Shown here: one piece after another, positions 13,292-15,574 of the stretch
Layout of the letters: each line of letters opens with the position of its first letter
Numbering within the stretch: position 1 is the first letter of the stretch
Assembly: GCA_903928755.1 (NCBI GenBank)
Contig: CAIYSH010000016.1
Coordinates: 1-15,574, forward strand
From: an uncultured Alphaproteobacteria bacterium
Lineage (GTDB): Bacteria; Pseudomonadota; Alphaproteobacteria; Caulobacterales; Caulobacteraceae
Direction of reading: 5' to 3'
DNA length: 15,574 nucleotides
The notes under the pieces: generated by a model
Seen by the model: only the letters and a program-made list of their open reading frames with translations
Databases searched by the model: none
What the model was told of the DNA's origin: nothing
Made by a program: the position numbers and the translations under genes

Positions 13292-14101
13292 ATGGTCAAG
13301 CCGGACTCAGATGCGCCATCGCTGGACGCCATTCGCGCGCGGCTGGATGCCCTTGACGCACAGGTTCTGGCCCTGATCGATGAGCGTGCCGGGATCGCAA
13401 GGCAGGTCGCGGTCGCAAAGGCGGCAGCAGGCGATGGTGGCAAGTTCGGGCTGCGCCCGGGCCGCGAGGCGCAACTGCTGCGCAGTCTGCTGGCCAGGCC
13501 GAGGAACGCAGCAACACCGACCCTGATCACCAGACTCTGGCGGGAACTGATCGGCGACAGCCTGTCCCGACAGGGGCCATTCCACATTGCTGTTTTTGGT
13601 GGCAAGGCACCGGCCAGGGCCGTTGAATTTGCCCGCGCCCGTTTTGGCGCAGCCCCCGGGATGGTCTCTGTCGACCGGGCGGAAGACGCCATTGCTGCAG
13701 CCAGGACGCCCGGCGGGGTTGCTGTCCTTTCGCTGGCGACCGAGGCACCCTGGTGGGGACGCCTGCTGGCAGAACCCAGGATGAAGGTGTTTGCCGCCCT
13801 GCCATGCCTGAATGACTGGGGGGGGCTCACGGCCCTGGCTGCCGCGGAAATCGAGGTCGAGCCCACCGGTAACGACCTGACCTACTGGGTGACTGACTCC
13901 GCCATGACGGCTTCGGCCATTCAGGACGCCCTGAGTCGGGATGGCGTGGCGGCCGACCTGATTGCTGAGGCCGGCGGCCTGAAACTCTTCGCCCTGATCG
14001 GTTATTACCAGCCACAGGACGAACGCCTTGCCAGGGCCCCAGGACGCCTGACCGGGGTCATCGGCGCAGCCCCGGCCCCGCTGGACGCTCCAGGCTTTTG
14101 A
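13292..14101 (+). CDS. AroQ-type chorismate mutase with a prephenate-dehydratase-like second domain
   Basis: A 269-residue cytosolic protein. Residues 10-95 form an AroQ (CM_2) helical domain with IRARLDALDAQVLALIDERA, Lys43 in VAVAKA and the Arg-Glu pair in RPGREAQLL (56-63). It should convert chorismate to prephenate for Phe/Tyr synthesis. Residues 96-230 (starting FHIAVFGGKAPARAVEFA) look like a degenerate prephenate-dehydratase lobe: GVAVLSLATE stands where ENS-type active-site motifs occur, and no TRF motif is evident. Dehydratase activity is therefore doubtful. About residues 230-255 could be an ACT-like remnant. The start ATG follows GGGGAA by five bases. Upstream is the DUF2125 gene; downstream a minus-strand peroxidase converges, so the hisC/tyrosine-pathway genes often found beside such genes are not in view. 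Confidence 0.8.
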   Translation: MVKPDSDAPSLDAIRARLDALDAQVLALIDERAGIARQVAVAKAAAGDGGKFGLRPGREAQLLRSLLARPRNAATPTLITRLWRELIGDSLSRQGPFHIAVFGGKAPARAVEFARARFGAAPGMVSVDRAEDAIAAARTPGGVAVLSLATEAPWWGRLLAEPRMKVFAALPCLNDWGGLTALAAAEIEVEPTGNDLTYWVTDSAMTASAIQDALSRDGVAADLIAEAGGLKLFALIGYYQPQDERLARAPGRLTGVIGAAPAPLDAPGF

Positions 14102-14108
14102 TCTGGAG

Positions 14109-14125
14109 TCCTTCCGTCCGAAGGA
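14109..14125. terminator. Small hairpin between convergent genes
   Basis: TCCTTC (14109-14114) and GAAGGA (14120-14125) form a perfect 6-base stem with a CGTCC loop in the 33-base gap between the chorismate mutase and peroxidase stops. There is no U-tract on either strand, so it is at best a weak bidirectional terminator. Confidence 0.3.
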
Positions 14126-14134
14126 TAAGGGGCT

Positions 14135-15574
14135 CTAGCCTTTGAACACGAAGTCCCCGGCCGTAAGCTGATGGGAGTTCACGCCGACCAGGGTTATGTG
14201 GTCCGATCCCAGGTCGATCACGGTATTGGCGCCGACCTGCCGGATCCGGAGGCCCTGGGCGGAGTGATCAAAAGTCAGATGGTCCTGCCCGACCTTGAAG
14301 TCCGTGATCCGGGCCGAGACATCTGAACCCGCGAACTGGAAATCATCCTTGCCGGCACCACCGGTGAGCAACTGGTTGCCATGGCCTGCGACCAGGATGT
14401 CATTGTTGACACCGCCGATCAGGGTATCGGCACCATCTGACCCGATGATGAGTTGCCGGGCCTCCGGATGCTCGGCTTCACCGCCCGAGGCGAGGCCCCC
14501 ATGCCGGTCATAATAGACAAAAGAATCAGCCTGCATGTGCTTGGTATCCGTATTGCGCAGGATGATGTCAGACAGGCTGGTGTGTTCGATCTGAGACAGG
14601 GTCTGGGCATCGAAACCCTGGTTCTGATACCAGAACCGGTCGCCATCCCGCAGGGCTTCGAACTGGTCACCGATGATGATCTGGAAGGTCTGCCCCATCA
14701 TCGCGCCAGGCAGGTGATCTTCTGCCAGACCGCCAACCCAGAGGTCGACCTTGTCGATGCTGCCATAGGCAGTCTTCAGGGCTGCCGCCGTGATTGGGTC
14801 TGATGTGAGCTCGCTGAAATCCGCATAGGGCTTGAGATGCAGGGCGACCCGGGTCTCGTTCAGGGTGCCCAGGCCAAGGTCCCGGCCACGCTGGATGTTG
14901 ATCGCTGCCAGGTCCATGGCGACCGGAGGCACATCGAGGAAGTTTCGCAGATCGTCCACAATGTGCACATCCATCGCATTGGACAGATCGCCGGCAAGGT
15001 GACGGAGCAACCCTCCAGCACCGCCATCGGCGACGAAGTCCGCAGTGGACTGGAAAAAGGCATCCTTCAGGGTCACGGCCGGCCCGACGTCCTGGCCCTG
15101 TTCGCCCGTCTTCTGGAGGTTGGCAGACACGATGGAATGGCCAAAGCGGAAGGCGGCCCCAGCGAATTCCTCACTGATGGTGGCATTCACCGTGGGATCA
15201 TAGCCCTTGTAGGCATCGACGGCCTTCGGCCCGAGGAGGTGCGGCAGGAATTCTGAATAGGTAATGTGGGCAATTTCAGCCGTGACGATCGCCTTGGCCT
15301 GTTCGTAAAGATGGTCGCCCGTCCAGTCAGGATGAAGCGCCTTGAGGTGGTCCACCTGATAATTGTGCTCGCGGACAAACAGGGTCTGCAGGGCCGTCAG
15401 ATCCGGGTTTTCCTGGACCCGCACATCGCCTGCAGCAAAGGCTCCGTTGACGATGGGCAGGTTTTCACCTGCGGAGGTCAGCATGTGACCGTCGGCGCTG
15501 CGGAGGCTGGCCGCGGTGGTGGCGTCCGATCCATAGATCTGTGACCCGTCAAGCCAGCCGGTGACCGAGTTCAC
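14135..15574 (-). CDS. Animal-type haem peroxidase with C-terminal RTX-like repeats (N-terminus beyond window)
   Basis: The last 479 or so residues of a larger protein that runs off the right edge. The visible start, VNSVTGWLDGSQIYGSD, is an internal peroxidase motif and not a true N-terminus. It belongs to the peroxidasin/cyclooxygenase superfamily: LFVREHN (65-71), FRFGHS with the likely proximal haem His146 (142-147), and NIQRGRD (226-232). The distal His region would lie outside the window. After residue 375, IIGSDGADTLIGGVNNDI and LLTGGAGKDDFQF are degenerate calcium-binding RTX nonapeptides, and the end LTAGDFVFKG fits a type I secretion signal. This suggests a secreted or cell-surface oxidising enzyme, perhaps acting on halides or phenols; the substrate is unknown. 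No secretion genes are in view. Residue numbers count from the window edge. Confidence 0.88.
   Translation of the reverse strand: MNSVTGWLDGSQIYGSDATTAASLRSADGHMLTSAGENLPIVNGAFAAGDVRVQENPDLTALQTLFVREHNYQVDHLKALHPDWTGDHLYEQAKAIVTAEIAHITYSEFLPHLLGPKAVDAYKGYDPTVNATISEEFAGAAFRFGHSIVSANLQKTGEQGQDVGPAVTLKDAFFQSTADFVADGGAGGLLRHLAGDLSNAMDVHIVDDLRNFLDVPPVAMDLAAINIQRGRDLGLGTLNETRVALHLKPYADFSELTSDPITAAALKTAYGSIDKVDLWVGGLAEDHLPGAMMGQTFQIIIGDQFEALRDGDRFWYQNQGFDAQTLSQIEHTSLSDIILRNTDTKHMQADSFVYYDRHGGLASGGEAEHPEARQLIIGSDGADTLIGGVNNDILVAGHGNQLLTGGAGKDDFQFAGSDVSARITDFKVGQDHLTFDHSAQGLRIRQVGANTVIDLGSDHITLVGVNSHQLTAGDFVFKG

Noticed and set aside
14109..14125. Strong intrinsic terminator between the convergent genes at 14101 and 14135
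   Set aside because: The stem is only six base pairs and no run of T follows on either strand, so it is listed only as a weak hairpin.
1..15574. CRISPR arrays, tRNA or rRNA genes, complete insertion sequences, phage or plasmid origins
   Set aside because: I looked for regularly spaced repeats, cloverleaf-like arms and transposase motifs and saw none beyond the element at 228-304.

Overview
This window looks like chromosomal DNA of a GC-rich alphaproteobacterium, most likely of the Caulobacterales type (Caulobacter, Phenylobacterium, Brevundimonas and relatives). That placement is inferred from three things: strongly GC-biased third codon positions, very tight gene packing with ATGA/GTGA overlaps, and the gene order argH - small lipoprotein - lysA and ftsE - ftsX - ydcF - plsC - chaC - DUF2125 - chorismate mutase. 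No rRNA, tRNA, CRISPR array or complete transposase was seen.

Layout. (1) Positions 1-304 look like a scrambled junction. They hold a short unidentified reading-frame tail, the apparent C-terminal remnant of a LysR-type regulator on the minus strand, and a 77-bp inverted-repeat element bounded by CTAG that ends on the stop codon of the next gene. (2) 301-2602, minus strand, is a two-gene unit of a thiolase-superfamily protein and an overlapping short-chain dehydrogenase, probably for fatty-acid or CoA-thioester metabolism. (3) 2603-3130 is the only long non-coding stretch. It carries several perfect palindromes and leads into a small XRE/SinR-like repressor, whose best Shine-Dalgarno sits before a CTG codon. 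(4) 3512-7058 holds a membrane-anchored TlpA-like thioredoxin diverging with no gap from argH, then an LptM-like lipoprotein and lysA (arginine and lysine biosynthesis). (5) 7055-8486, minus strand, holds a zinc-ribbon/DUF3426 membrane protein and hypoxanthine phosphoribosyltransferase. (6) 8725-11635 is a four-gene operon, ftsE-ftsX-ydcF-plsC, for the divisome ABC complex, an envelope DUF218 protein and an acyl-glycerophosphate acyltransferase. (7) 11632-14101 holds chaC (minus), which shares its start with a DUF2125 envelope protein, and then a two-domain chorismate mutase. (8) From 14135 to the right edge, on the minus strand, lies the C-terminal part of an animal-type haem peroxidase ending in RTX-like repeats, probably a secreted enzyme.

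Most of the window is compact housekeeping DNA with many start/stop overlaps, so coupling between neighbouring genes is likely. The parts most worth a second look are the CTAG-bounded element beside the regulator remnant, the palindrome cluster upstream of the thiolase, the possible CTG start of the XRE regulator, the two divergent gene pairs whose start codons touch or overlap, the degenerate second domain of the chorismate mutase, and the RTX-tailed peroxidase.
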